Positions 23,980-32,883 of a stretch of 64,000 bases of DNA are shown piece after piece. Origin of the DNA: Alkalihalobacillus pseudalcaliphilus (GTDB taxonomy: Bacteria; Bacillota; Bacilli; Bacillales; Bacillaceae_D); the NCBI RefSeq assembly GCF_028610675.1, contig NZ_JAQQWS010000016.1, positions 1 through 64,000 of the forward strand, written 5' to 3'. The translations under genes and the position numbers were made by a program. The notes under the pieces were generated by a model. That model ran no database searches. It worked only from the letters and a program-made list of their open reading frames with translations, and was not told the origin of the DNA. Position 1 is the first letter of the stretch. The number at the start of each line of letters is the position of its first letter.

Positions 23980-24924
23980 TTAATCTTCTTTACGAAGACC
24001 TAGACCTAGCTCACCAAGCTTCTCTTGAACTTCCTCAAGTGATTTACGTCCAAGATTACGTACTTTCATCATGTCTTCTTCTGTTTTTTGAGTCAGCTCT
24101 TGTACAGTGTTAATACCTGCACGTTTTAAACAGTTATAAGAACGAACAGATAAGTCAAGCTCTTCGATCGTCATCTCAAGAACTTTTTCTTTCTGGTCTT
24201 CTTCTTTTTCAACCATGATTTCCGCATTTTGTGCTTGGTCCGTTAAACCGACGAAGATGTTAAGGTGTTCAGTAAGAATTTTCGCACCTAAAGAAACAGC
24301 TTCTTCAGGACGAATACTTCCATCTGTCCACACATCAAGAGTAAGTTTGTCATAATTCGTCACTTGACCGACACGAGTATTTTCTACTTGATAATTCACA
24401 CGAGAAACTGGTGTGTAAATTGAATCGATCGGTAGAACACCAATTGCTTGATCTTCTGATTTATTACCTTCAGCCAACACATAACCACGACCACGCTTAG
24501 CCGTTAAACGCATGCGAAGATTAGCACCTTTTGCTAACGTAGCAATATACAAGTCTGGATTTAACACTTCAACATCACTGTCATGAGTTAAATCAGCTGC
24601 GGTTACTTTGCCTTCACCTTGTACATCAATTTCCATCGTTTTTTCTTCATCAGAGTAAATCTTAAGTGCTAGTTTTTTCAAGTTCAAAATAATCGTTGTT
24701 ACATCTTCTACAACACCTTCAATTGTAGAGAACTCATGTAAAACACCATCAATTTGAACTGAAGTAATCGCAGCACCAGGTAGTGATGAGAGAAGAATAC
24801 GACGTAAGGAGTTTCCTAGAGTAGTACCATAACCACGTTCTAGTGGCTCTACTACAAATTTACCGTACTTTGCGTCTTCACTAACTTCAACCGTTTCAAT
24901 AATTGGCTTTTCAATTTCAATCAT
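23980..24924 (-). CDS. rpoA: RNA polymerase alpha subunit
   Basis: A 314-residue alpha subunit. The N-terminal dimerisation/assembly domain (about 1-228, with LERGYGTTLGNSLRRILLSS) is joined by an acidic linker rich in Glu and Lys to the C-terminal domain (about 245-314, with helix-hairpin-helix NLGRKSLEEV), which binds UP elements and activators. It is preceded by a 165-bp leader with alternative hairpins, longer than other spacers in the cluster. Confidence 0.99.
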   Translation of the reverse strand: MIEIEKPIIETVEVSEDAKYGKFVVEPLERGYGTTLGNSLRRILLSSLPGAAITSVQIDGVLHEFSTIEGVVEDVTTIILNLKKLALKIYSDEEKTMEIDVQGEGKVTAADLTHDSDVEVLNPDLYIATLAKGANLRMRLTAKRGRGYVLAEGNKSEDQAIGVLPIDSIYTPVSRVNYQVENTRVGQVTNYDKLTLDVWTDGSIRPEEAVSLGAKILTEHLNIFVGLTDQAQNAEIMVEKEEDQKEKVLEMTIEELDLSVRSYNCLKRAGINTVQELTQKTEEDMMKVRNLGRKSLEEVQEKLGELGLGLRKED

Positions 24925-24964
24925 TAAACAAACCCTCCTTCAAAACGTCGAACTCCGGTAGACT

Positions 24965-24997
24965 GTTAGGAAAGCCTAACCGGATATCCTATTAGGC
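24965..24997 (-). promoter_or_regulatory. Mutually exclusive hairpins in the rpsK-rpoA spacer
   Basis: On the minus strand GCCTAA...TTAGGC (24997-24974) and GTTAGG-CTTT-CCTAAC (24980-24965) are both perfect 6-bp stems and share the bases 24974-24980, so only one can form at a time. No T-tract follows. The arrangement resembles an RNA switch, but this is inferred from pairing alone. Confidence 0.5.
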
Positions 24998-25089
24998 AGT
25001 TCCCAACCGTTTGACCATTCTTGTCAACTGGATTTTCCGTCTTATCCATTATTGACACATTTGGGAAATCTATACAATGATTGATTCCG

Positions 25090-25482
25090 TTACACTCTAC
25101 GACGTTTTGGCGGACGGCAGCCGTTGTGTGGAACTGGAGTCACATCTTTGATCATGTTGACTTCTAGTCCTACAGCTTGTAATGAACGAATCGCAGCTTC
25201 ACGACCTGCACCAGGACCTTTTACAGATACTTCGATTGATTTCATGCCATTTTCCATTGCTGTTTTTGCAGCAGCTTCAGCAGCCATTTGAGCTGCGAAT
25301 GGAGTAGACTTACGAGAACCTTTGAAGCCTAAATTTCCAGCACTTGCCCATGAAATTGCATTTCCGTGCACATCAGTTATCGTCACAATCGTATTGTTAA
25401 ATGTTGAACGGATATGCGCAATACCTGACTCAACATTCTTACGTTGACGACGCTTTGGACGAGTATTCGTTTTCTTAGCCAT
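25090..25482 (-). CDS. rpsK: 30S ribosomal protein S11
   Basis: A 130-residue uS11. HIRSTFNNTIVTITD, the GSRKSTPFAAQMAAE segment and the basic ending HNGCRPPKRRRV are intact. It sits on the 30S platform near mRNA. It follows rpsM by 21 bases. Confidence 0.98.
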   Translation of the reverse strand: MAKKTNTRPKRRQRKNVESGIAHIRSTFNNTIVTITDVHGNAISWASAGNLGFKGSRKSTPFAAQMAAEAAAKTAMENGMKSIEVSVKGPGAGREAAIRSLQAVGLEVNMIKDVTPVPHNGCRPPKRRRV

Positions 25483-25503
25483 TGCTTAGATGACCTCCTT
25501 TAC

Positions 25504-25869
25504 TTATTTCTTCTTGTTAGCTACAGTACGACGAGGACCTTTACGTGTACGAGCATTGTTTTTAGAATTCTGACCACGAACTGGTAAACTACGACGGTGG
25601 CGGATACCACGATATGAACCAATTTCAATTAGGCGTTTGATGTTTAGAGAAACTTCACGACGAAGGTCTCCCTCAACTGTGTGTGCTTCTACAGCTTCAC
25701 GAATGCGACCTAATTCTTCTTCCGTTAAGTCACGAACGCGAGTATTTTCAGATACACCAGCTTGCGCTAGAATTTCTGTTGATTTAGCTTTTCCAACTCC
25801 GTATACATACGTAAGTGCGATGACTACACGTTTGTCACGAGGAATATCAACACCAGCAATACGTGCCAT
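25504..25869 (-). CDS. rpsM: 30S ribosomal protein S13
   Basis: A 121-residue uS13. ARIAGVDIPRDKR starts the protein, and GQNSKNNARTRKGPRR lies in the basic tail that contacts P-site tRNA. It follows rpmJ by about 20 bases. Confidence 0.98.
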   Translation of the reverse strand: MARIAGVDIPRDKRVVIALTYVYGVGKAKSTEILAQAGVSENTRVRDLTEEELGRIREAVEAHTVEGDLRREVSLNIKRLIEIGSYRGIRHRRSLPVRGQNSKNNARTRKGPRRTVANKKK

Positions 25870-25888
25870 TGATTAGCACCTCCTTATA

Positions 25889-26002
25889 TTAACCTTGCTT
25901 TTGTTTATGTTTCGGATTTTCACAAATAACCATAACCGTCCCTTTACGACGGATGACTTTGCACTTTTCACAAATCGGCTTGACAGATGGTCTAACCTTC
26001 AT
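25889..26002 (-). CDS. rpmJ: 50S ribosomal protein L36
   Basis: A 37-residue bL36 read directly from the sequence: it starts MKVRPSVKPICEKC and ends PKHKQKQG. The zinc ligands Cys11, Cys14, Cys27 and His32 are all present, so this is the zinc-binding form. AGGAGG precedes the ATG. It fits between infA and rpsM as expected. Confidence 0.97.
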   Translation of the reverse strand: MKVRPSVKPICEKCKVIRRKGTVMVICENPKHKQKQG

Positions 26003-26101
26003 TATTGTTACCTCCTTATAGTACGGAGTGCATGAAATTTATATTACTTTAAACAGATCGAAATGTAAAACGAACAACACATTCATTACGATGAACGTTC
26101 T

Positions 26102-26320
26102 TTATTTATAACGATAAGTGATTCGTCCACGAGTTAGGTCATAAGGAGAAAGCTCAACTGTCACCTTGTCACCAGGTAGAATCCGAATGAAGTGCATTCT
26201 AATTTTTCCTGAAACATGGGCTAATACTTTGTGTCCATTTTCTAACTCTACACGAAACATTGCATTTGGAAGTGGTTCAATTACTGTACCTTCAACTTCA
26301 ATTACATCCTCTTTCGCCAT
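26102..26320 (-). CDS. infA: Translation initiation factor IF-1
   Basis: A 72-residue OB-fold protein (MAKEDVIEVEGTV to YDLTRGRITYRYK) that occupies the ribosomal A site during initiation. It follows map by 68 bases; the small KOW-domain gene found between map and infA in B. subtilis is absent here. Confidence 0.98.
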   Translation of the reverse strand: MAKEDVIEVEGTVIEPLPNAMFRVELENGHKVLAHVSGKIRMHFIRILPGDKVTVELSPYDLTRGRITYRYK

Positions 26321-26388
26321 AGGTATTCACGCTCCTTCCTTCAGTAAATAATTTATATACAGGTTTACAATTCATCGCTTCGAGAAAA

Positions 26389-27138
26389 TTAATCGGCTTT
26401 CGTTAATATCTCAAAACCTGAATCCGTAATCGCAATTGTGTGCTCAAAGTGTGCACAATTCTTCTTGTCAACTGTCTCTACGGTCCAGTTGTCAGCAAGA
26501 GTTCGCACATATCGCGAACCAGCATTCACCATCGGTTCAATCGCTAAAACCATTCCTGGCTTTAAACGAGGCCCTTTTCCAGGTGGACCGTAATGAGGAA
26601 TTTGTGGATCCTCATGTAAGTCTTGCCCAACGCCATGTCCAACATACTCACGCACAATCGAGAAACCAAAAGGTTCAACATACGATTGAATCGCATGAGA
26701 TATATCTGATAAACGACCTCCAGGCAAAGCCTGTTCTAGACCTTTAAAAAGGGAAGCTTCCGTGACTTCGAGCAACTTCTTATCATCATCACTAATATTC
26801 CCTACTGCATACGTCCAAGCTGAATCACCATGATACCCCTTGTAATATGCACCGATGTCAATGCTGATGATGTCGCCATCTTTCAGCTCGCGATTCCCTG
26901 GAATACCATGCACTAATTCTTCATTTACTGAAGCACAGATACTACCTTTGAATCCGTTATAGCCTTTAAAAGAGGGAGATGCATCGTGTGAACGAATAAA
27001 CTCCTCCGCTATTTTGTCTAGTTGAATTGTTGTAACACCAGGTTTGATATGTGGTTGTAACGCTTGATGTGTAAGTGCAACAATTTTCCCAGCTTCACGC
27101 ATAATCTCGAGCTCGCGCTCTGTTTTACAAATGATCAT
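26389..27138 (-). CDS. map: Methionine aminopeptidase type I
   Basis: A 249-residue enzyme that removes initiator Met from nascent chains. The five metal ligands of the pita-bread fold are visible: Asp in SIDIGAYY and GDSAWT, His in GHGVGQ, Glu in AIEPMV and the last Glu in HFEHTIAI. It overlaps the end of adk by four bases. Confidence 0.98.
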   Translation of the reverse strand: MIICKTERELEIMREAGKIVALTHQALQPHIKPGVTTIQLDKIAEEFIRSHDASPSFKGYNGFKGSICASVNEELVHGIPGNRELKDGDIISIDIGAYYKGYHGDSAWTYAVGNISDDDKKLLEVTEASLFKGLEQALPGGRLSDISHAIQSYVEPFGFSIVREYVGHGVGQDLHEDPQIPHYGPPGKGPRLKPGMVLAIEPMVNAGSRYVRTLADNWTVETVDKKNCAHFEHTIAITDSGFEILTKAD

Positions 27139-27788
27139 GCATGAATCCCTCTTAATAATTGATCGATATCGTTGAAAACAACATTAATATCTTGATTACC
27201 ATTGATATTTTCAAGGTAACCTTTTTCTGTATAGAAATCAATTAAAGGTTGGGCCTGTTGTTGATTCACTTCAAGACGCTTCTTAACCGTTTCTGGTTTG
27301 TCATCGTCACGTTGAATTAAGTCACTTCCATCTACATCACATTTTCCTTCTACTTGAGGAGGATTGAAAATCACATGGTATGTTTTCCCTGATGTAGGTG
27401 AAACCCGTCGACCTGTTAATCGCTCTAATAACAGCTGCTCCGGCACATCAACATTTAAAACATAATCAATTTTACGTCCTAGAGATGACATAATTTCTTC
27501 TAATGCTTCTGCTTGTGCTACTGTACGCGGAAATCCATCAAGTAAGAAACCATCTTTGCAATCATCTTCACTTAGACGTTCGCGTACGATTCCGATCGTA
27601 ACTTCATCAGGTACAAGCTCTCCCGCATCCATAAACGATTTAGCTTTTAGCCCTAACTCTGTCTGGTCTTTCATCGCCGCACGAAACATGTCACCGGTTG
27701 AAATGTGAGGAATTTGATATTTTTCTACAATTCTCTCAGCTTGAGTACCCTTACCAGCGCCTGGTAATCCCATTAAAATAAGATTCAC
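27135..27788 (-). CDS. adk: Adenylate kinase with a modified LID zinc site
   Basis: A 217-residue long-form kinase interconverting ATP, ADP and AMP. The P-loop GLPGAGKGTQ is at residues 7-16 and DGFPRT at 84-89. The LID domain (about 127-164) corresponds to the zinc-binding LID of Gram-positive Adk, whose ligands are Cys130, Cys133, Cys150 and Cys/Asp153. Here they are Ser130, Ser133, Cys150 and Asp153, so the zinc site is probably lost or weak. It lies in the secY-adk-map order usual for Bacillus. Confidence 0.97.
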   Translation of the reverse strand: MNLILMGLPGAGKGTQAERIVEKYQIPHISTGDMFRAAMKDQTELGLKAKSFMDAGELVPDEVTIGIVRERLSEDDCKDGFLLDGFPRTVAQAEALEEIMSSLGRKIDYVLNVDVPEQLLLERLTGRRVSPTSGKTYHVIFNPPQVEGKCDVDGSDLIQRDDDKPETVKKRLEVNQQQAQPLIDFYTEKGYLENINGNQDINVVFNDIDQLLRGIHA

Positions 27789-27861
27789 TTATATCCCTCC
27801 ATTATCCAAAATAACAACAGTAGAGAGACAGGACGAGAGATCTCTTACCCTGCTCCCCTTA

Positions 27862-29154
27862 TTACTTAATAAAGCCTTTATATGAACGCTTAATTAATTG
27901 ACTCTCAATACGTTTCATCGTGTCTAATGCTACACCAACCACGATTAACAATCCAGTACCACCAACTTGAACAGCTTGTGGTAAATCTAGGAGTTTCGTG
28001 AAAAAGACTGGTAAAGTAGCAACAACCGCTAAGAAGATAGCTCCAACAAACGTTAAGCGATATAAAATGCGCGTTAAGTAAGTTTGTGTTGATTTTCCTG
28101 GACGAATGCCTGGGATATAACCACCTTGTTTTTTAAGGTTTTCAGCCATCTGCTCAGGGTTAACTTGAACAAATGTATAAAAGTACGTAAACCCAATAAT
28201 GAGTGCAGCATATACAACCATTCCAATTGGATTCGTATAATCAAAATACGTAATAATCCAATTAGAGACAGGATTGTCATCTCCGAAGAATCCTGCTACA
28301 ACTGGTGGAAACATAAATAGCGACATCGCAAAGATAACCGGAATTACCCCTGCTGCATTAACCTTAATTGGTAAATGAGTCGATTGTCCACCAACTGGAC
28401 TACGTCCTGCTAAACGCTTCGCATACTGAACAGGAATTTTCCTTAGAGCTTGTTGAACGAAAATTACACCGACTGTAATAGCTAATATTGCTAACAATAG
28501 AAGTAAAACAGTGACAATGCTTAAGAATAACTGGTCACCAGCATCTTGAATTTGAAGTGCGTAAACTTGGTTTACAGCATTCGGAATTCCAGCTGCGATA
28601 CCAGCAAAGATAATAATAGAAATACCATTACCAACACCGTACGCTGTAATTTGCTCACCTAGCCACATTAAGAAAGCTGTACCAGCTGTCAAAACGAGTG
28701 CAATAAATATATACACCGGAATAGATGGGTTAGGTATTAGTCCAGGGAAAATACTATTAAACCCAATTGACATACCTAACGCTTGAATGAATCCTAAAAC
28801 GATCGTTCCATAACGGGTAAACTGCGTTAGTTTACGACGCCCTGCTTCACCCTGTTTTGCCCACTCTGCAAATTTTGGAACTACATCCATTTGTAATAAC
28901 TGCACCACGATGGATGCTGTAATGTATGGCATAATTCCCATTGCAAAAATTGAAAAGTTCCCTAGCGCTCCCCCGCCAAACGTGTTGAGAAAGCCAAACG
29001 CATTAGCTTGATCGACAAATGTAAGTACATCACTATTAGAACCTGGAATAGGAATAAAACTTCCTACCCTAAAAACAATGAGCATCAGAAGGGTGAATAC
29101 GACTTTGCGACGAATGTCACCCACTCTAATAATATTGGAGATCGTTTGGAACAT
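27862..29154 (-). CDS. secY: Protein translocase subunit SecY
   Basis: A 430-residue protein with ten membrane helices forming the Sec channel. The plug-region start GSFIPIPG, and the cytoplasmic loop near QEQ-like PVQYAKRLAGR, are typical. Its start overlaps the rplO stop codon. With SecE (55056-55250) it builds the channel. Confidence 0.98.
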   Translation of the reverse strand: MFQTISNIIRVGDIRRKVVFTLLMLIVFRVGSFIPIPGSNSDVLTFVDQANAFGFLNTFGGGALGNFSIFAMGIMPYITASIVVQLLQMDVVPKFAEWAKQGEAGRRKLTQFTRYGTIVLGFIQALGMSIGFNSIFPGLIPNPSIPVYIFIALVLTAGTAFLMWLGEQITAYGVGNGISIIIFAGIAAGIPNAVNQVYALQIQDAGDQLFLSIVTVLLLLLAILAITVGVIFVQQALRKIPVQYAKRLAGRSPVGGQSTHLPIKVNAAGVIPVIFAMSLFMFPPVVAGFFGDDNPVSNWIITYFDYTNPIGMVVYAALIIGFTYFYTFVQVNPEQMAENLKKQGGYIPGIRPGKSTQTYLTRILYRLTFVGAIFLAVVATLPVFFTKLLDLPQAVQVGGTGLLIVVGVALDTMKRIESQLIKRSYKGFIK

Positions 29155-29594
29155 TAAATCACCTCTGTTTTTCCGCCTGCAGCTTCAATTGCTGCAACAG
29201 CTGAGGCCGAGAACTTATTTGCTTTAACAGTTAAGTTCTTTTCGATTTTTCCGTTACCTAAAATCTTAATACCGTATTTAACGTTTTTCACAGTACCACT
29301 CTCGATTAACAACTCAGGTGTAACCTCAGTACCTTCTTCAAAACGATTAAGTGTATCTAAGTTAACAACCGTGAATTCTTTACGAGTTGGGTTAGTAAAA
29401 CCACGTTTTGGTAAACGACGGTATAAAGGATTTTGACCACCCTCAAATCCTGGGCGTACACCGCCACCAGAGCGTGAATTTTGACCTTTATGTCCTCTAC
29501 CTGCTGTCTTACCGTTTCCAGAACCGATACCGCGACCTACACGATTGCGTACTTTACGTGAACCTTCTGCAGGTTTTAACTCATGAAGTTTCAT
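29154..29594 (-). CDS. rplO: 50S ribosomal protein L15
   Basis: A 146-residue uL15. The Gly/Arg-rich N-terminal extension (RVGRGIGSGNGKTAGRGHKG) threads into 23S rRNA; the C-terminal domain ends in AAIEAAGGKTEVI. It overlaps secY by one base. Confidence 0.98.
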   Translation of the reverse strand: MKLHELKPAEGSRKVRNRVGRGIGSGNGKTAGRGHKGQNSRSGGGVRPGFEGGQNPLYRRLPKRGFTNPTRKEFTVVNLDTLNRFEEGTEVTPELLIESGTVKNVKYGIKILGNGKIEKNLTVKANKFSASAVAAIEAAGGKTEVI

Positions 29595-29625
29595 GTTGAC
29601 ACCTCCTCATATAAAAATGATGATT

Positions 29626-29814
29626 TTATGCTTCGATCTCTTTTACTGTTAAAAGGTGTGAAACCTTATTTACCATACCGCGAATCGCAGCGTTATCTGC
29701 TTGAACAACCGTTTGGTGCATTTTGCGTAACCCAAGAGTGTTCACTGTAACGCGTTGGTCTTCCGGACGACCGATAAGACTACGAGTGAGGGTAATTTCT
29801 AATTTCTTAGCCAT
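29626..29814 (-). CDS. rpmD: 50S ribosomal protein L30
   Basis: A 62-residue uL30 (short bacterial form) with LTRSLIGRPEDQRVTV and IRGMVNKVSHLLTV. It is three residues longer than the B. subtilis protein at the C-terminus. It lies between rpsE and rplO in the spc operon. Confidence 0.97.
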   Translation of the reverse strand: MAKKLEITLTRSLIGRPEDQRVTVNTLGLRKMHQTVVQADNAAIRGMVNKVSHLLTVKEIEA

Positions 29815-29827
29815 TTAATATCCCTCC

Positions 29828-30328
29828 TTAACCTAACAGTTCTTCTACTGATTTACCGCGAAGTTTAGCTACTTCTTCTGCACGCTTTAAGCTTTGTAAT
29901 CCTTGCATAGTAGCACGTACCATGTTGATAGGATTATTTGAACCTAGAGACTTAGAAAGAATATCGCCAACACCTGCAAGATCTAGTACCGCACGTACAG
30001 GACCACCTGCAATAACTCCAGTACCTTCAGATGCTGGTTTTAATAATACTCGACCAGCTCCAAAATGTCCTGTCACTAAATGTGGAATTGTTGTACCAAC
30101 AACTGGTACTTCGATGAGGTTTTTCTTCGCATCTTCTACCGCTTTACGGATAGCTTCAGGAACTTCCTGAGCTTTACCCATACCGAAACCGACATGACCG
30201 TTTTTATCGCCAACAACAACCAATGCAGCAAAGCGGAAACGACGTCCACCTTTAACAACTTTTGCTACACGATTGACTGCTACTACTTTTTCTTCAAGTT
30301 CCAACGTATTAGGGTCAATACGACGCAT
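29828..30328 (-). CDS. rpsE: 30S ribosomal protein S5
   Basis: A 166-residue uS5: a dsRBD-like N-terminal domain (VNRVAKVVKGGRRFRF; GHVGFGMGKAQEVPEA) and a C-terminal domain with NPINMVRATMQGL. It acts in decoding fidelity and in the mRNA helicase activity of the 30S entry site. In-order gene of the spc operon. Confidence 0.98.
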   Translation of the reverse strand: MRRIDPNTLELEEKVVAVNRVAKVVKGGRRFRFAALVVVGDKNGHVGFGMGKAQEVPEAIRKAVEDAKKNLIEVPVVGTTIPHLVTGHFGAGRVLLKPASEGTGVIAGGPVRAVLDLAGVGDILSKSLGSNNPINMVRATMQGLQSLKRAEEVAKLRGKSVEELLG

Positions 30329-30349
30329 TCGTTTTCCCTCCTTTTACCT

Positions 30350-30712
30350 TTAAAATTCTAGACCAGCTTCACGAGCTGCGTCTGCTAATGTTGCTACACG
30401 TCCGTGGTATACATAACCGCCACGATCAAAGACAATGACTTTATGTCCATTTTCTACTGCACGTTTTGCTACAAGTGCTCCTACTTGTTTAGCTGCTTCT
30501 GTGTTGCTTCCATTTTCTAAACCTAGCTCTTTATCTAATGAAGATGCAGATGCTAAAGTAACACCATTAACATCATCGATTAATTGAGCGTAGATGTGTT
30601 TAGAAGAACGGAAAACATTTAAGCGCGGACGTTCAGGAGTGCCTGTGATTGCGCGACGAACATGAGCGTGTCTTTTCTTACGTGCCGTATTTTTATTAGG
30701 CTTCGTAATCAT
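30350..30712 (-). CDS. rplR: 50S ribosomal protein L18
   Basis: A 120-residue uL18 that brings 5S rRNA into the large subunit. The basic start KPNKNTARKKRHAHVRR and the ending FDRGGYVYHGRVATLADAAREAGLE (last 25 residues, in parts) are characteristic. Confidence 0.98.
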   Translation of the reverse strand: MITKPNKNTARKKRHAHVRRAITGTPERPRLNVFRSSKHIYAQLIDDVNGVTLASASSLDKELGLENGSNTEAAKQVGALVAKRAVENGHKVIVFDRGGYVYHGRVATLADAAREAGLEF

Positions 30713-30742
30713 TGAACGTCAGTCCTTTCCGTAATTTAATGA

Positions 30743-31279
30743 TTATTTACCAGTTTTACCTTCTTTACGACGGATGTACTCGCCTTCGTAGCGAATACCT
30801 TTTCCTTTGTAAGGCTCAGGTAGACGTACAGAACGAATATTTGAAGCAACTGCTCCTACACGTTCTTTATCAATTCCTTTAACAACAACTTTTGTGTTAG
30901 CAGGAACGTCAATTTCAATTCCTTCTTCTGGAACGATTTCAACAGGGTGAGAGTAACCTACATTAAGTACAAGTTTTTGACCTGATTTAGAAGCACGGTA
31001 ACCGACACCGACTAATTCTAAATTGCGTTCAAAACCTTTTGTTACACCTTCAACCATATTTCCAATCAAACTAGCAGTTGTTCCGTGAAGAGCACGGTGC
31101 TCTTTCTTATCAGATGGACGTTCAACTGTAATTTGGTTTTCTTCAACATTAATTTTCATGTCTGGATGAAATTCGCGTGTTAACTCACCTTTAGGACCTT
31201 TCACTGAGAAAGTAGTCCCTTCAAGTGTAACCGTAACACCACTTGGAACTTCAACAGGCTTCTTACCAATACGAGACAT
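30743..31279 (-). CDS. rplF: 50S ribosomal protein L6
   Basis: A 178-residue uL6 with two related domains. The start MSRIGKKPVEVPSGV is used, three codons inside a longer frame, because it matches the family and follows GGAGG. The C-terminal motif EPYKGKGIRYEGE binds near the sarcin-ricin loop. Confidence 0.97.
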   Translation of the reverse strand: MSRIGKKPVEVPSGVTVTLEGTTFSVKGPKGELTREFHPDMKINVEENQITVERPSDKKEHRALHGTTASLIGNMVEGVTKGFERNLELVGVGYRASKSGQKLVLNVGYSHPVEIVPEEGIEIDVPANTKVVVKGIDKERVGAVASNIRSVRLPEPYKGKGIRYEGEYIRRKEGKTGK

Positions 31280-31308
31280 TCGATACACCTCCGTTCAATT
31301 AAAGAATC

Positions 31309-31707
31309 TTACCAAACGTACGCTAATACTTCGCCACCAATTTGTTGAGAACGAGCTTCTTTATCAGTTAAAACTCCGTTAGAAGTTGAAACGATAGCAA
31401 TTCCAAGTCCGCCTAACACACGTGGAAGTTCACCAGCTTTCGCATATACGCGAAGACCAGGCTTACTGATACGTTTTAATCCAGTAATAACACGTTCGTT
31501 TGTAGGGCCGTATTTTAGGAAGATACGGATAACTCCTTGTTTATTATCTTCAACATACTCATAATCGCGAATAAAACCTTCACGCTTTAAGATTTCAGCA
31601 ATTTCCTTCTTCACCTTTGAAGCAGGCAATTCTAATTTCTCGTGACGAACAGTGTTCGCATTACGAATACGAGTCAACATATCTGCAATTGGATCTGTCA
31701 TGACCAT
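31309..31707 (-). CDS. rpsH: 30S ribosomal protein S8
   Basis: A 132-residue uS8, MVMTDPIADMLTRIRNA to STSNGVLTDKEARSQ. It binds 16S rRNA early in assembly. Length equals that of B. subtilis, supporting the MVM start. Confidence 0.98.
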   Translation of the reverse strand: MVMTDPIADMLTRIRNANTVRHEKLELPASKVKKEIAEILKREGFIRDYEYVEDNKQGVIRIFLKYGPTNERVITGLKRISKPGLRVYAKAGELPRVLGGLGIAIVSTSNGVLTDKEARSQQIGGEVLAYVW

Positions 31708-31736
31708 TTGTATATACCTCCTTCCCGTTCTTGAGC

Positions 31737-31922
31737 TTACCAGCTAGCTTTCTTCACGCCAGGAATTTGCCCTTTGTAAGCAAGTTCTCTGAAGCAAATC
31801 CGGCAAAGTTTAAACTTACGAATAACTGAATGAGGACGACCGCAGCGTTCGCAACGTGTATACTCTTGTACTTTATACTTTTGTGTGCGTTTTTGCTTAG
31901 CAATCATTGATTTCTTTGCCAA
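31737..31922 (-). CDS. rpsN: 30S ribosomal protein S14 type Z (zinc form)
   Basis: A 61-residue short uS14 with the zinc knuckles CERCG and CRICF, all four Cys present. This is the zinc-dependent (type Z) form of the spc operon; B. subtilis has a second, zinc-free S14 elsewhere. Confidence 0.98.
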   Translation of the reverse strand: MAKKSMIAKQKRTQKYKVQEYTRCERCGRPHSVIRKFKLCRICFRELAYKGQIPGVKKASW

Positions 31923-31952
31923 TGTTTTCCCTCCTCTTAATTAGGACACCTA

Positions 31953-32492
31953 TTATTTTTGGAAAGGCATTCCCATAGATGTTAATAATTCACGAGCTTC
32001 TTCATCCGTGTTAGCTGTTGTTACGATAACAACATCCATACCGCGTACTTTATCAACTTTATCGTAGTCGATTTCAGGGAAAATTAATTGCTCTTTCACA
32101 CCAAGAGTATAGTTTCCACGACCATCAAAAGCTTTCTTAGAGATACCGCGGAAGTCACGTACACGTGGTAATGAAACAGTAACTAACTTATCTAAGAATT
32201 CATACATGCGCTCACCACGAAGTGTTACCTTCGCACCGATTGGCATACCTTCACGAAGCTTGAAACCAGCGATTGATTTCTTCGCCTTTGTTACAAGTGG
32301 TTTTTGACCAGTAATTTGTCCTAACTCTTCAACCGCTTTATCTAAAGCTTTTGCGTTAGAAACAGCATCACCGATACCCATGTTAACAACGATTTTCTCA
32401 ATTTTTGGCACAGCCATAACTGAACTATAATTGAACTTCTCTACAAGAGAAGGAACGATTTCATTTGTGTACTTTTCCTTTAAACGATTCAC
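31953..32492 (-). CDS. rplE: 50S ribosomal protein L5
   Basis: A 179-residue uL5 which binds 5S rRNA and P-site tRNA. PKIEKIVVNMGIGDA, KKSIAGFKLREGMPIG and the ending LTSMGMPFQK are conserved. It follows rplX by 28 bases. Confidence 0.98.
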   Translation of the reverse strand: MNRLKEKYTNEIVPSLVEKFNYSSVMAVPKIEKIVVNMGIGDAVSNAKALDKAVEELGQITGQKPLVTKAKKSIAGFKLREGMPIGAKVTLRGERMYEFLDKLVTVSLPRVRDFRGISKKAFDGRGNYTLGVKEQLIFPEIDYDKVDKVRGMDVVIVTTANTDEEARELLTSMGMPFQK

Positions 32493-32520
32493 AGGATTAA
32501 CCTCCTTTCAAACCTGATTA

Positions 32521-32841
32521 CTATTTGTCTAATGCTTCGCCAGACTTTTTAGCAATACGTACTTTTTTACCATCTTCTACTTTATAACCTACACGAGTAG
32601 GCTCACCTGACTTAGGATCAATTGGCATTACGTTAGAAACATGAATGGCTGCTTCTTGATTTAAGATTCCACCTTGTGGATTATCTTGAGATGGCTTAGC
32701 GTGTTTTTTCACTAAGTTAACACCTTCAACAAGTACACGTTCCTTTTTCGGGAAAGCTTCTAAAATAACGCCTTGTTTACCTTTGTCTTTACCGGAGATC
32801 ACTTTTACAGTGTCACCTTTTTTGACATGCATCTTTGCCAT
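32521..32841 (-). CDS. rplX: 50S ribosomal protein L24
   Basis: A 106-residue uL24 with the KOW motif near the start (KKGDTVKVISGKDKGKQG), an assembly initiator binding the 5' end of 23S rRNA. Its C-terminal end is slightly longer than the B. subtilis form. Confidence 0.98.
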   Translation of the reverse strand: MAKMHVKKGDTVKVISGKDKGKQGVILEAFPKKERVLVEGVNLVKKHAKPSQDNPQGGILNQEAAIHVSNVMPIDPKSGEPTRVGYKVEDGKKVRIAKKSGEALDK

Positions 32842-32883
32842 GTTCGCACCTCCTTGACAGGCCTTCTTCTCAATAAAGAGTTA

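Noticed and set aside
26321..26388. Missing KOW-domain gene between map and infA
   Set aside because: The gap is only 68 bp with no frame; absence of this small gene is probably lineage variation, not a broken gene.
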